Of a stretch of 62,318 nt of DNA, positions 8,117 to 16,408 are shown in pieces; the first letter of the stretch is position 1; each line of letters opens with the position of its first letter. Under the pieces are notes generated by a model. It was not told where the DNA came from. It saw only the letters and a list, made by a program, of their open reading frames with translations, and ran no database searches. The DNA is from Streptomyces rugosispiralis (GTDB lineage: Bacteria > Actinomycetota > Actinomycetes > Streptomycetales > Streptomycetaceae). The position numbers and the translations under genes were made by a program. The DNA is taken from the NCBI RefSeq assembly GCF_024505145.1, contig NZ_JANIAA010000051.1, forward strand, positions 1 to 62,318, read 5' to 3'.

Positions 8117-8385
8117 TGTTCGTCGAGTTCGTCCGCCCACACAGGGCGGCCGTTCTCATCGACGGGCATGCGCTTGATCAGTTCGTTGACCAATCCCGCG
8201 AAGGACAGCCCGGCGGCGCCTGCGGCTTTGATGGCCTTCTCCGCCATATCCGGGACGATCACTACGCCCGTACGCCAGTTCTGACCGGATTTGGGGTCGT
8301 AAGACACCGGTCGGCCGGTCTGCGCGCGACCACGCAGCGGGCCGGACGGCACCAGCTTCCCGTTCTTACCGATCTTCGATGGCAT
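8092..8385 (-). CDS. Small basic protein, possible ribbon-helix-helix regulator
   Basis: A 97-residue protein begins with a basic, flexible N-terminus (MPSKIGKNGKLVPSG). Its central part (GVVIVPDMAEKAIKAAGAAGLSFAGLVNELIKRM) resembles a ribbon-helix-helix: a strand, then two helices. Such proteins often regulate plasmid copy number or partition. The start is chosen at 8385 because the upstream open frame has non-coding composition. It precedes the primase-like gene on the same strand but is separated from it by hairpins, so it probably has its own transcript. Its role in replication control is inferred from location. Confidence 0.5.
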   Translation of the reverse strand: MPSKIGKNGKLVPSGPLRGRAQTGRPVSYDPKSGQNWRTGVVIVPDMAEKAIKAAGAAGLSFAGLVNELIKRMPVDENGRPVWADELDEQKALPLTG

Positions 8386-8844
8386 GCCGCCGATCTTCCC
8401 ATACTCTCGCGCGCTTTCACTACGGATGGTCGGTGTGTCGCCGGATTTCTCGTGGGGCGGAGGTTTATCTTCCGGGCGTCTGTGACGCGGGAAGTGACGG
8501 CGCATCTGGATGTTCCGGGGCATTCCAGGGTGAAGTGTTGGTGTCCCCCGGGCCCTGTGGAACGCCTTTGGCTCCGGGACGAGTTCACCCGATCGGGTCA
8601 TGCTCGATGCACCGCGCGTTGTGTCATGACGTTCTTTCATGCGAGTGAGAACGGAGCGGAGCGTCGAATCGTTGCAGGTTCGGTGACACGAGTTTCTGCA
8701 CGTCAGGTGGCGTCCCAGGGTGTGGGGGTACTTCTTGGGTCGGCTTCCCGCCGGACGGGAGACATGCGGGGCACAGCGTCGTTCGCATCGTCACCGTGGA
8801 GGAACGTCGCCGGCCGGATTCTGTGACAGGGGCTTGGCGGCCGG
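8386..8844. other. Non-coding region, 459 nt
   Basis: No gene is supported on either strand. It holds the promoter of the minus-strand gene at 8385 (a TATGGG hexamer about 20 nt upstream) and has slightly lower GC than its neighbours around 8460-8660. No clear repeats were found. Confidence 0.3.
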
Positions 8845-10173
8845 TCACATGGCCAGGATGTTCCGCAGCTCGCGCATGGCGTTCTCCTGGTGGTGCTGGG
8901 CGGGGATCGAGCGGTACAGGTCCATGGCGCGCTTGCGGACCAACCCGGTGCGGTAGTCGGCGGGGAGAGCGGTCAGGGCGGCTGTTGCGCGGTGGCATGC
9001 CTGCTCGGTGTCGCCGTCGTGGTGGGCGCAGGCGGCACCATCGATCTTCAGCAGCGTGCGCGTCATGCTGCTGGTCGGTGCCGACAGCTTCAGTGCCTGT
9101 TCCTGGCTCTCCCGGGCCCGGTGGGTGTCGCCGAGGGCGGTGAACGCGTGGCTCAGGTGTACATGATGCTTCTGATCGCCGTGGGTCAGCCAGGTGTCCG
9201 CCCGTTCGCTGCCGTCGAGTCGCTCCATGAACTGGTCGGCGGCGGTGAGTGCTTCCCGAGCCTGGTCGGGCTTGTGGGAGAGGGCGTAAGCGCGGGCGGC
9301 GACAGCGGCCGCCAGAGTGGCCGCGGCAGTCGGGCGGCTGCCGGCGACGTGGCGGGCCTCTTCGGCGAGGCTGGCCGCTGCCCGGGGAGCGCCGTAGTTC
9401 AAGGGGACCATCGCCTCGCGGGCCAGCACCCAGGCGCACAGCTGTCGGTCACCGGATTCTCGGGCGGCCCGGCCGGCGGTGGCGAACCAGCCGCGGGCTT
9501 CCTTGCGGGCCCCGAGGTCGTGGAGCACGATCGCGGCCATGCCCGCCATCTGTCCGGCGGCGCGGCACAGCCGGGTCCGGGTGGTGACCGGCTGCGGGGT
9601 GTGGAGCAGCGACCGGATCCCCGCGAAGTCGGTCACCAGGTCGGCCAGGACCCGCGTGGGCGGCTGGCCGCCGTAGCCGTAGCCGTAGGTCTCGGCGGCG
9701 GCTTCCAGATCGGACAGGTCGGCCGGGGTCTCGGCGGCGAGCGCCTGATCCAGCGACTGCCGGGTGCTGGTCAGCGCGGTGAGCGCGGGGCCGGTGAGTC
9801 CGGCAGCCAGCGCGCCCCGCAGGATGTGGCGGCGTTTCATCGGATCGTCTCCATCGTCGGATTCCGTGCTGGGCGTCGGGGAGGTGTGTTCCCAGGGTCG
9901 CTGAGCAAGGCCCAGGAAGGCACCGGGAATCCGCAGTCCATCCGCGATCCGCTCGATGGTGTCGAGCGCGGTCACCGTCGCCTCGCCGCGAGCGACCTTG
10001 GAGATGCGATCGGCCTTGATGCCGCAAGCTTCGCTGATCCGGTTGAAGCTGATGCCGGACCCGTGTGTCGTGGCGAGGACCGTGGCGAAGTCGCGGTCGG
10101 CGAGAGCTCGGACGAACACCGGGTCGGACAGCAGACCGCGCGGAATCTGCGCTGGTGACGGCGGTAAGTCCAC
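8845..10173 (-). CDS. XRE-type helix-turn-helix regulator with TPR-like C-terminal domain
   Basis: Residues 25-90 form an XRE-type DNA-binding domain (ISFNRISEACGIKADRISKV is the helix-turn-helix). The following 350 residues are helical repeats of the TPR type (for example ALTAADQFMERLD and SHAFTALGDTHRAR). This arrangement is typical of large Streptomyces regulators that sense a signal through the repeat domain. A Met-Lys-Arg-Arg segment near residue 112 resembles a twin-arginine-like start, but is internal here. The gene is divergent from the kinase-like operon that begins at 10417, which it probably controls. The GTG start lacks a strong ribosome-binding site. Confidence 0.75.
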   Translation of the reverse strand: MDLPPSPAQIPRGLLSDPVFVRALADRDFATVLATTHGSGISFNRISEACGIKADRISKVARGEATVTALDTIERIADGLRIPGAFLGLAQRPWEHTSPTPSTESDDGDDPMKRRHILRGALAAGLTGPALTALTSTRQSLDQALAAETPADLSDLEAAAETYGYGYGGQPPTRVLADLVTDFAGIRSLLHTPQPVTTRTRLCRAAGQMAGMAAIVLHDLGARKEARGWFATAGRAARESGDRQLCAWVLAREAMVPLNYGAPRAAASLAEEARHVAGSRPTAAATLAAAVAARAYALSHKPDQAREALTAADQFMERLDGSERADTWLTHGDQKHHVHLSHAFTALGDTHRARESQEQALKLSAPTSSMTRTLLKIDGAACAHHDGDTEQACHRATAALTALPADYRTGLVRKRAMDLYRSIPAQHHQENAMRELRNILAM

Positions 10174-10195
10174 GACAGCCCCCGGGTCTCGATTT

Positions 10196-10232
10196 GTGAC
10201 GAAGTGTCACCCACGACGTTACCCATCGTGGG
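10196..10232. promoter_or_regulatory. Two adjacent inverted repeats in the divergent promoter region
   Basis: GTGAC-GAAGT-GTCAC (10196-10210) is followed directly by CCCACGA-N9-TCGTGGG (10210-10232). Both are perfect. They sit between the regulator start at 10173 and the plus-strand operon, where operators for the regulator would be expected. Confidence 0.45.
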
Positions 10233-10416
10233 GGCCCCAGCGAGGGGTTATTGCCGTGGCCTGCGCCCGGCTTCACTGAGCAGGTCCTCGCGCGGCAGGG
10301 CCGGGCAGCGTCCCGGTTTCCTCGCGCGACCGTGACGCGGCATGGCCGTCCTATGGCGTCGTTCCCCGTAACGCCGGACGGTCGTGCCGCCCCTCGCTCC
10401 GGGAGATGAAGCGGCC

Positions 10417-10629
10417 GTGACCCAGTTGTCCGTCCCCGTGCTCCGGTCTGGCCCCGGTCGTCACCGCGCCCCAGGCCGTCTCGACACGGCTTGGCAGACC
10501 ATCTGGATAGCCGCGCACGTACCGGCCGTCGCGCTGCTGTGGATGGCGGTGGAGGACAGCTCCCTGCCGCAGCTTCCCGCGATACCGGTGGCGCAGATTG
10601 CGGACGTACCGCCGTCCGGAGCGCCGTAG
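10417..10629 (+). CDS. Small protein with one hydrophobic segment
   Basis: A 70-residue frame starts at a GTG with GGGAG about 11 nt upstream. It has a basic N-terminus and one hydrophobic segment (TIWIAAHVPAVALLWMAVE, residues 27-45) followed by a Pro-rich end (LPQLPAIPVAQIADVPPSG). It could be a small membrane peptide or a precursor peptide that opens the operon with the three enzyme-like genes. A hairpin (10634-10676) separates it from the next gene, so it would be made in excess over the downstream enzymes. The function is unknown. Confidence 0.4.
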   Translation: MTQLSVPVLRSGPGRHRAPGRLDTAWQTIWIAAHVPAVALLWMAVEDSSLPQLPAIPVAQIADVPPSGAP

Positions 10630-10633
10630 ACCG

Positions 10634-10676
10634 CCGCCCCCGGCCCGGGATGTCTATCGGTCCGCGTCGGGGGCGG
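10634..10676 (+). terminator. Hairpin between small ORF and phosphotransferase-like gene
   Basis: CCGCCCCCG (10634-10642) pairs with CGGGGGCGG (10668-10676); flanking bases extend the stem with a small bulge. It may be a partial terminator or an attenuator that sets the ratio between the small protein and the enzymes. Confidence 0.4.
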
Positions 10677-10704
10677 TCTCACTCAATTGCTGTTGGAGGC
10701 GTAC

Positions 10705-11925
10705 GTGAGCACCACTGTTGTGAGCACATCGCCCAGGCCCGGCCCCGTTCCCGTTGCCGAGGTGTTCGCCTTTGCCGACCACGAGATCGGCGCAGCGGCC
10801 GCCGCTCTGTGGCCGCGGGCTGCTATCGATCCAGGGATCCACGTGCCGAGTGTCACCGGCTACGTGCGCCGCATCCGCGTGGACGGGCGCGTCCTGTATG
10901 CCAAGTACGGGTTCTTGGGGGTGTCGCTGGTCTCGCTCCTGCGGGGAGTCTGCGGCCCCTGGCCGGAGGTTCTGAAGGCCCAGCAGGAGTATGTGCGGGG
11001 TTCCGGCTCGCTGCTGGAGCGGGAGGCCGCGCAGCTGCGGCTGCTGGGCCAGGTGGGCCGTCCCCGGGTCTGCGGGGTGGCCGGGCTGCGGCGCGGTGTG
11101 CTGTTCACCGAGTCCGTGCCCGGCCCGACTCTGGCGGACCTGCTTCTGCGCCGGCCGGTGGAAGCGGCAGACCTGTTGGGTGGCGCATTCGGCGAGCTGG
11201 TCCAGCTTCACCGTCCGTCCGCCGTCCAGCTGCTCGCCCCCGGCGGGGTTATCGGTGAGCGCAGCATCGCGGGCACCTTTGGCCGCAAGTTCAACGGGAT
11301 CAGCGGCCGTACCTACGTGGACCGGCTCGGAGTCGACCGGTGCCCGGCCGGCGAACGGGAAGAGGTGGTCGAGCTGCTGCGGCACGTGGTGGCCCGGCTG
11401 TACCGGCTGCGGGCCACGGTGCTGCCCCATGCCCGTCGGCGTGTGCTGGCCTACGGCGATCTCAAGCCCGAGCATGTGGTCTTCCCCGAGGGCACCAGCG
11501 GGCGGCCGGTGTTCATTGATCCGGGGCTGCTGCTCGCCGGGACGGCGGTGGACGTGGCGAAGCTGCTCAGCCGCACCGTGCTGCTGCTGGCCACCGCCCG
11601 GCCCGGCGCCGTGACCGCCCAGCACGCCGTGGACGGCGTCGGTGCCTTCGTCGCCGCGCGGATGGCACTGCTGCCTACCAAGGCCCGCCGTGGCTGGCTG
11701 CGGGAGCTGCTGGTGCTGTGGCTGATGGACAGCGTCAACATCCTCGCCACGTATCTGTCGGCCCCCGCCGCGCTGCCTCTGCCCGGCCAGGGCGCCGCCC
11801 TCGTCGGCCGGGCGGTCGATGTGTGCCGGATGGCCGAGCGGATCAGCGCCGAACTGATGGCCAGCGCCGAGGGGCGCGCAGTGTGGGAGAGCGCGCTCGG
11901 GCAGGTTCAGGCGGTCGCCGCATGA
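10705..11925 (+). CDS. Phosphotransferase-like protein (aminoglycoside/choline kinase fold)
   Basis: GTG 10705 has an ideal GGAGG site 5 nt upstream. The 406-residue protein resembles small-molecule kinases of the APH/choline-kinase fold: the catalytic-loop motif VLAYGDLKPEHVVF near residue 250 (a Brenner motif with Tyr in place of the usual His, and His in place of Asn), then VFIDPGLLLAG near 270 in the position of the metal-binding Asp. The N-lobe contains RVLYAKYGFLG, a candidate ATP-binding Lys region. The altered loop residues mean that kinase activity is possible but unproven. It overlaps the downstream dehydrogenase-like gene in an ATGA arrangement. Confidence 0.65.
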   Translation: MSTTVVSTSPRPGPVPVAEVFAFADHEIGAAAAALWPRAAIDPGIHVPSVTGYVRRIRVDGRVLYAKYGFLGVSLVSLLRGVCGPWPEVLKAQQEYVRGSGSLLEREAAQLRLLGQVGRPRVCGVAGLRRGVLFTESVPGPTLADLLLRRPVEAADLLGGAFGELVQLHRPSAVQLLAPGGVIGERSIAGTFGRKFNGISGRTYVDRLGVDRCPAGEREEVVELLRHVVARLYRLRATVLPHARRRVLAYGDLKPEHVVFPEGTSGRPVFIDPGLLLAGTAVDVAKLLSRTVLLLATARPGAVTAQHAVDGVGAFVAARMALLPTKARRGWLRELLVLWLMDSVNILATYLSAPAALPLPGQGAALVGRAVDVCRMAERISAELMASAEGRAVWESALGQVQAVAA

Positions 11926-12848
11926 CGCCGGAACCGGTGGTCACGGTCGGCGTCATCGGGGCCGGGGCCGTAGGTCAGACCGTGGCCGCCGGGCTGGTGG
12001 CCTCCGGGCTCTCCCAACGCCTGCTGATCGCCTCCCGCACCCTGGACCAAGCCGCAGCGCTGGCCGCTGATCTGGAGGACATGCGTCAGGCCGCCGCTTC
12101 ACCGGTGCGCTCCGAGGCCCGGCAGGTGGCGGAGCTGGTGAGCTGCCAGGCCACCGTCATCGCCGCGCGGGCGGTCTTCGCCAACACCCGCACCTCCGAA
12201 GTCCGGATGGGCGGTGCGGACGCCAATGCCCCCGTCATCCGTGCCCTGGCGACTGCGCTGCGCGGCTACCAGGGGACCGTACTGGTGGTCACCAACCCCG
12301 TCGACCTGATGACCCGGCTCTTCGCCGAGACCTCCGGCTGCCGGCGCGTGTTCGGGATCGGCTCCAACCTCGACTCCGCCCGCTACCGCATCACCCTGGC
12401 CCGGCTGCTGGCCGTGCCCGCTGACGCCGTGCATGGCCACGTGATCGGCGAGCACGGCGACGGAGCCGTGGTGTGCGCCTCGACGACCACCGTCAACGGC
12501 CAGCCCGCCGCCGTCCCTCTTCCGGAGGTAGGCGCAGCCCTTCATGACCGCCCCGGACGGATCAGGCACGGCATCGGCCGCACCCGCTGCGGCCCGGCCG
12601 GAGCCGTGCTGTCCACCCTGCGCAAAGCCCTCGGCCTGGTCGACGGCACCGAGGAACTGACTGCTGAATACCGCGGCGACTGGCTGGGAATTCCCCTGCG
12701 CTTCACCGCCGGAGAACCCATAGCGTGCCTGCCTGCTCTCGACCCGGACGAAGACCGGCAACTGGCTGCGGCTGCCGTCAAACTCCGGACTGCCTACAGC
12801 TCGCTGGCCGCGCGGCGGCCCACCTCACTCAACCTGGAGACGATGTGA
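11922..12848 (+). CDS. Lactate/malate dehydrogenase-like NAD-dependent enzyme
   Basis: The 308-residue protein has the full set of family markers: Rossmann GAGAVGQTVA near residues 10-19, VVTNPVDLM near 121-129, GIGSNLDSARYR near 143-154 (the LDSAR segment) and the catalytic His in IGEHGDGA near 173-180. The mobile active-site loop region (NTRTSEVRMGGADAN) is also present. It should reduce or oxidise a 2-hydroxy/2-oxo acid with NAD. The length is typical of the family. Its position between a kinase-like and an HPr-kinase-like gene, with 4-nt overlaps on both sides, suggests a dedicated small pathway rather than central metabolism. Confidence 0.8.
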   Translation: MTPEPVVTVGVIGAGAVGQTVAAGLVASGLSQRLLIASRTLDQAAALAADLEDMRQAAASPVRSEARQVAELVSCQATVIAARAVFANTRTSEVRMGGADANAPVIRALATALRGYQGTVLVVTNPVDLMTRLFAETSGCRRVFGIGSNLDSARYRITLARLLAVPADAVHGHVIGEHGDGAVVCASTTTVNGQPAAVPLPEVGAALHDRPGRIRHGIGRTRCGPAGAVLSTLRKALGLVDGTEELTAEYRGDWLGIPLRFTAGEPIACLPALDPDEDRQLAAAAVKLRTAYSSLAARRPTSLNLETM

Positions 12849-13981
12849 AGACCCCCACCGCAACCCGGATCCACGCCTCGGACGCGAGCGTGACCGTCCT
12901 GAGCAACACCCCCTTCATCACCGACTGGTCCCGCCGCTACTTCGGCCCCTGGTGGAACGCGTTCGAGGTCCCCGCCCACAGCCTTTGCAGCGGGCCTCTG
13001 GTCATCGCCGATGTCGACGAGCTGGAGTACGCCGACCTGGCCACACGGTTGGCCGCCTGCTCCCACGAAGAGGTCACCTACGCCAAGGCCAAGCTGCTCC
13101 TCACCCGCGACAGCACGGGCACCATCATCAGCGCCGTCTCGCCCGACGAAGGGCTGGCCTACCGCTCCGAGTCGCTGGCCGAGCGCCTGACGATCTCCGG
13201 CTGCGCTCCCGAGCCGGTGGCGCTGGCCGCCGCACGGATCGCGCGGGAGATGGTCCGCGCGACCCTGCTGTGGGACGGCTGGACGCTTCTGCACGCCTCC
13301 GCCGTCGTCCGCGACGGCAAGGCCCTGCTTACCTTCGGCTCCAAGGGGTCCGGCAAGACCACCACAGCGCTGCTGCTCGCCCGGAACGGCTTTGATCTGC
13401 TGGCCAACGACCGGGTGTTCATCAAACCGGTAGGTGACGAACTGCGTGTCCTGCCGTGGCCGTCAGCGGCCGCCATCGGCCTCGGCCTCCTGGACGCCCT
13501 CGGGCTGTACGACGTCGTCCGCGACCGGCTCCAGGCCGGAGAACAGCTCCACCCGACACAGCACCAGGACGTCACCGACGCACTGCTGGCCGGACGCCGC
13601 GAGCCGCTGTGGGAGCCCGGCGGGAAGAAGGAGCGCAAGGTCCAGGTGTTCCCCGACCAGTTCTCCACCTGGTTCGGCATGGAGCTGGCGACCAGCGGCA
13701 CCGCGGCAACGCTGCTCTTCCCCCGCATCGACCCCGCCGCTGCCCCGGCTCTGGTCGACGGCGACCGGACACTCGCCGAGGACGACTTCATGACCGGCTC
13801 CACCGAAGACCGCTACCCGGACCACTTCCACCTCGCCCGCGGCATCAACGGCGGCGGCAACGACCTGGCCTGCGCCTCTGTCGCCGAACGGCTCGCAGCA
13901 CTCCCGCACCATCAGGTCGTACTCGGCCATGACATCCAGGCCAATGCCGACTTCCTGGCCAAGCTCGCGGGGGTCCAGTGA
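12845..13981 (+). CDS. HPr-kinase-like P-loop protein
   Basis: A 378-residue protein starts at a GTG inside the upstream stop region, with CTGGAGA upstream. The core is HPr-kinase-like: LLHASAVV, then a P-loop FGSKGSGKTTTALLLA near residues 163-178, followed by GFDLLANDRVFI, which matches the D of the family's Asp-containing motif. Genuine HprK phosphorylates HPr; distant relatives occur with peptide-modification and small-molecule gene clusters. Here the N-terminal 140 residues and the C-terminal third are family-specific and unknown. It is the last gene of the operon and is followed by a strong terminator. Confidence 0.7.
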   Translation: MKTPTATRIHASDASVTVLSNTPFITDWSRRYFGPWWNAFEVPAHSLCSGPLVIADVDELEYADLATRLAACSHEEVTYAKAKLLLTRDSTGTIISAVSPDEGLAYRSESLAERLTISGCAPEPVALAAARIAREMVRATLLWDGWTLLHASAVVRDGKALLTFGSKGSGKTTTALLLARNGFDLLANDRVFIKPVGDELRVLPWPSAAAIGLGLLDALGLYDVVRDRLQAGEQLHPTQHQDVTDALLAGRREPLWEPGGKKERKVQVFPDQFSTWFGMELATSGTAATLLFPRIDPAAAPALVDGDRTLAEDDFMTGSTEDRYPDHFHLARGINGGGNDLACASVAERLAALPHHQVVLGHDIQANADFLAKLAGVQ

Positions 13982-14069
13982 GCAGGCAGACCCTCCGCCG
14001 ATACTGGGTCGACTGACCTCCCCTGGGGACGTCGTCCAGTGCCATCCCCCGTGGGCCGGGACGACGTCG

Positions 14070-14110
14070 GAGCCCCGGCGGCTGCGCTCCATCCGCAGCT
14101 GCCGGGGCTC
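14070..14110 (+). terminator. Strong terminator of the kinase-like operon
   Basis: GAGCCCCGG (14070-14078) pairs with CCGGGGCTC (14102-14110), and the inner sequence adds a second stem (CGGCTGCG/CGCAGCTG with a mismatch). CTTTG follows. It lies about 90 nt after the stop codon at 13981. Confidence 0.65.
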
Positions 14111-14165
14111 CTTTGCGTATACGCGCGCGTGCGCGAGTCCCACATGAGGGCCTTGCCGGATGGCG

Positions 14166-14459
14166 CTACTCCTGGCCGTCGTCGGGGACCGGGGCCTGCG
14201 TCTGGTCCCGGGCGGGGTACTGGGCCGCCCATCCGTCCAGCAGCCGCAGATACGGCTGACGCCGCGGCGGCCGCGGTTCGGACCGGCCGCTCTCCCAGTT
14301 CTTCACGGTCTGCGTTGTCGTCTGCAGCACCTGGGCAAGCCGGGCCTGTGTGACACCGGCAGCCTCCCTCAGCCGGGCCCGCTCGGCGGGCGGCGGCATT
14401 TCCGGTTCACCTGCCAAGAGCGAATCCACGGCCGCGAACAGCTCATCTTCGGTCGGCAT
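14166..14459 (-). CDS. XRE-family regulator, possible antitoxin partner
   Basis: A 97-residue protein has a central XRE helix-turn-helix (AAGVTQARLAQVLQTTTQTV, then KNWESGRSEP). The ATG has a perfect GGAGGTGA ribosome-binding site. It is transcribed divergently from the tandem zeta-toxin gene. In PezAT systems an XRE-domain protein is the antitoxin of a zeta toxin, so a PezA-like role is possible; PezA however also has a C-terminal helical toxin-binding part, which is very short here. The intergenic region contains repeated TGGATTTAG motifs that may be its operators. Confidence 0.7.
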   Translation of the reverse strand: MPTEDELFAAVDSLLAGEPEMPPPAERARLREAAGVTQARLAQVLQTTTQTVKNWESGRSEPRPPRRQPYLRLLDGWAAQYPARDQTQAPVPDDGQE

Positions 14460-14486
14460 ACTTCACCTCCATCCTGAACACTACCA

Positions 14487-14530
14487 TGGATTTAGCCCTG
14501 AATTTGCGCTACCGTTATCCCTGGATTTAG
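14487..14530. promoter_or_regulatory. Repeated TGGATTTAG operators between XRE and zeta genes
   Basis: TGGATTTAG occurs at 14487-14495 and 14522-14530, 35 nt apart, with a related CCTGAATTTG between them. The region is AT-rich for this molecule and lies in the divergent promoter, consistent with binding by the XRE protein. Confidence 0.5.
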
Positions 14531-14566
14531 GATCACCGGGGAGTGACCACAAGACGGGGAGGCTCG

Positions 14567-16408
14567 GTGCTTGCAGAAACGGATACCGACTCGGTCGTGC
14601 TGTCCGAACAAGAGAGGCACGACGTCCTGCACCAGGTGATCCTCCCGGCATGGACGAAGGGAGCCGTACGCCAGGACCGGCCGACCGTGGTGATCGTCGG
14701 CGGTCAACCGGGCGCCGGGAAGACCGCCATCGCGGACCTGGTGCAGGCGGCGCTGAACCGCCGTGGCGGCGCGGTGCGGATCGGCAGCGACCTGTACAAG
14801 GCCGCGCACCGCCGCTACGCCGAGCTGCTGGCCGCCGACGTCCGCACGGCCGGGGTGCAGGTCCGGCCCGACACACGCGCCTGGCAGGCCGCTGTGGAGG
14901 ACCACGTCCGCGCCCAGCGCATCGACGCGGTGGTCGAGTCGGCCCTGGCCGACCCCGACGGCTTCCGCACGTCTGCTGCCGCCTACCGGCAGGCAGGCTC
15001 CCGCCTCGAGGTGGTGGCTGTGGCGACGCCGGAGGCCCTGAGCCAGCTCGGGACCCTGGACCGCTTCCTCACCGAGCCCCGGTACGTGTCGTGGGAGAAC
15101 CATGACTCCTGCGCGAAGGAGCTGCCGCGGACGCTGGCCGTCATCGAGGCCGAGCAACTGGCGGACCGGATCACCGTCGTACGCCGGGATGGCACGGTGC
15201 TGTACAGCAACGAGCTGGTCGACGGGATGTGGCGCCGGCAGTTGGCCGGAGAGAAGCTGGCCGCGGACAAGGCGGTGGCGGCCGAGTGGACGCGGTGGTG
15301 GAGCGCGCGGGAGACGGCCGTCTTCCGCCGCGAGCTCGCGCGGACCGACCAGCGTCTGCACCGCGAGCTACTGGAAGAGGACCGGCGCCTTGCTGTCCAG
15401 CGGGATGCCGAACGTGCTGCCGCCCTCGCCGAGCCGGTCCGCCGGATCGGACAGCCCCGCCGTCAGGCTCCGGGCGTGGACTATCACCGGCTGTCGGCCG
15501 AGGAGCACCGGTGGATCTTCGACGAGCTCATCGCGCCGTCCTACCTGAGCGGCATCATCGGCCGAGATGACCCGCGGGCGGTGTACGTGCTGGGGCAGCC
15601 CGGGGCGGGGAAGCTGAAGGCCGCCAGAATGGTCAAGCGGGCCATGCGCCCAGGGACGACGCATCTGGTGGGCGACGACTTCAAGGCATCGCATCCGGAC
15701 TACTCGCGGCTGCTGACCGAGGATCCCCGCAACGCGGGTGCGGCGATCCGGGCGGACTACCGCGCGTGGTTCGCCGAGGCCGAGGCGTACGTACGCCTGC
15801 GGCGCGGCGACGTGCTCATCGAGGGAGCCCCGGGCAGCACGGAGGAGTTCCTGGCCAGCGCACTGCCGTTCGCGACCGCTGCCTACCCCGTCGAGCTGGT
15901 GGTCCTGGCGGTGCGGGAGGCCGACAGCCGACTCGCGACGGCGCTGCGGTATGCCCGTGCCCTGCAAATCGGGATCAACGGCCGGTTCACCTCCCGGGCC
16001 GGGCACACCACCTGCTTCCGTGCTCTGTCCGACGTCGTCGAGCTTGCGCAGACTCACCCAGCCATAGCCGCCGTGACCATCATCCGCCGGGACGGTCAGG
16101 CGCTGCTGCGCCAGGAGCGGGCCTCCGGTGCCCGGCGGGCTTCGTGGGCGCTGGCAGCGGAGCAGCTGCGGCCGTACACGGAAGCGGAGGCGACCCGGTT
16201 CCTCGCGCTGCACCAGGCGCTGCGGAAGGCGCTGCCCCGGCACCGCCGTGAGCTGGACGACATCGCCGCGCTGGCCCGGCCGCTGATGCCCGCGCGGGTG
16301 CAGCCGGTGAGGATCAGCCGTCCGCACCCGCGCGTCTGGCCTCTCCCCGTGCCGAGGAGGAAGGCCGCGGGCTACGAGTCGGTCAGCTCCTTCAGCCGGG
16401 CCGCGTAG
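14567..16408 (+). CDS. Tandem zeta-toxin protein
   Basis: The 613-residue protein contains two zeta-toxin-like kinase domains. Domain 1 (about 30-230) has a complete Walker A (GGQPGAGKTAIADL near 44) and GSDLYKAAHRRYAELL. Domain 2 (about 320-520) has GQPGAGKLKAARM near 343, where the usual Thr/Ser after Lys is Leu, but keeps a good substrate motif (GDDFKASHPDYSRLL). Zeta toxins phosphorylate UDP-N-acetylglucosamine and block cell-wall synthesis. Start 14567 is preferred for its GGGGAGG site; GTG 14543 is an alternative. The 3' end overlaps the convergent small gene at 16372. Domain 2 may be inactive or rely on altered nucleotide binding. Confidence 0.75.
   Translation: MLAETDTDSVVLSEQERHDVLHQVILPAWTKGAVRQDRPTVVIVGGQPGAGKTAIADLVQAALNRRGGAVRIGSDLYKAAHRRYAELLAADVRTAGVQVRPDTRAWQAAVEDHVRAQRIDAVVESALADPDGFRTSAAAYRQAGSRLEVVAVATPEALSQLGTLDRFLTEPRYVSWENHDSCAKELPRTLAVIEAEQLADRITVVRRDGTVLYSNELVDGMWRRQLAGEKLAADKAVAAEWTRWWSARETAVFRRELARTDQRLHRELLEEDRRLAVQRDAERAAALAEPVRRIGQPRRQAPGVDYHRLSAEEHRWIFDELIAPSYLSGIIGRDDPRAVYVLGQPGAGKLKAARMVKRAMRPGTTHLVGDDFKASHPDYSRLLTEDPRNAGAAIRADYRAWFAEAEAYVRLRRGDVLIEGAPGSTEEFLASALPFATAAYPVELVVLAVREADSRLATALRYARALQIGINGRFTSRAGHTTCFRALSDVVELAQTHPAIAAVTIIRRDGQALLRQERASGARRASWALAAEQLRPYTEAEATRFLALHQALRKALPRHRRELDDIAALARPLMPARVQPVRISRPHPRVWPLPVPRRKAAGYESVSSFSRAA

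Noticed and set aside
14567..16408. Plasmid-borne antibiotic phosphotransferase as identity of the P-loop protein
   Set aside because: The two domains match zeta-type kinases (G-D-D-F-K...H-P and tandem P-loops), not aminoglycoside phosphotransferases.
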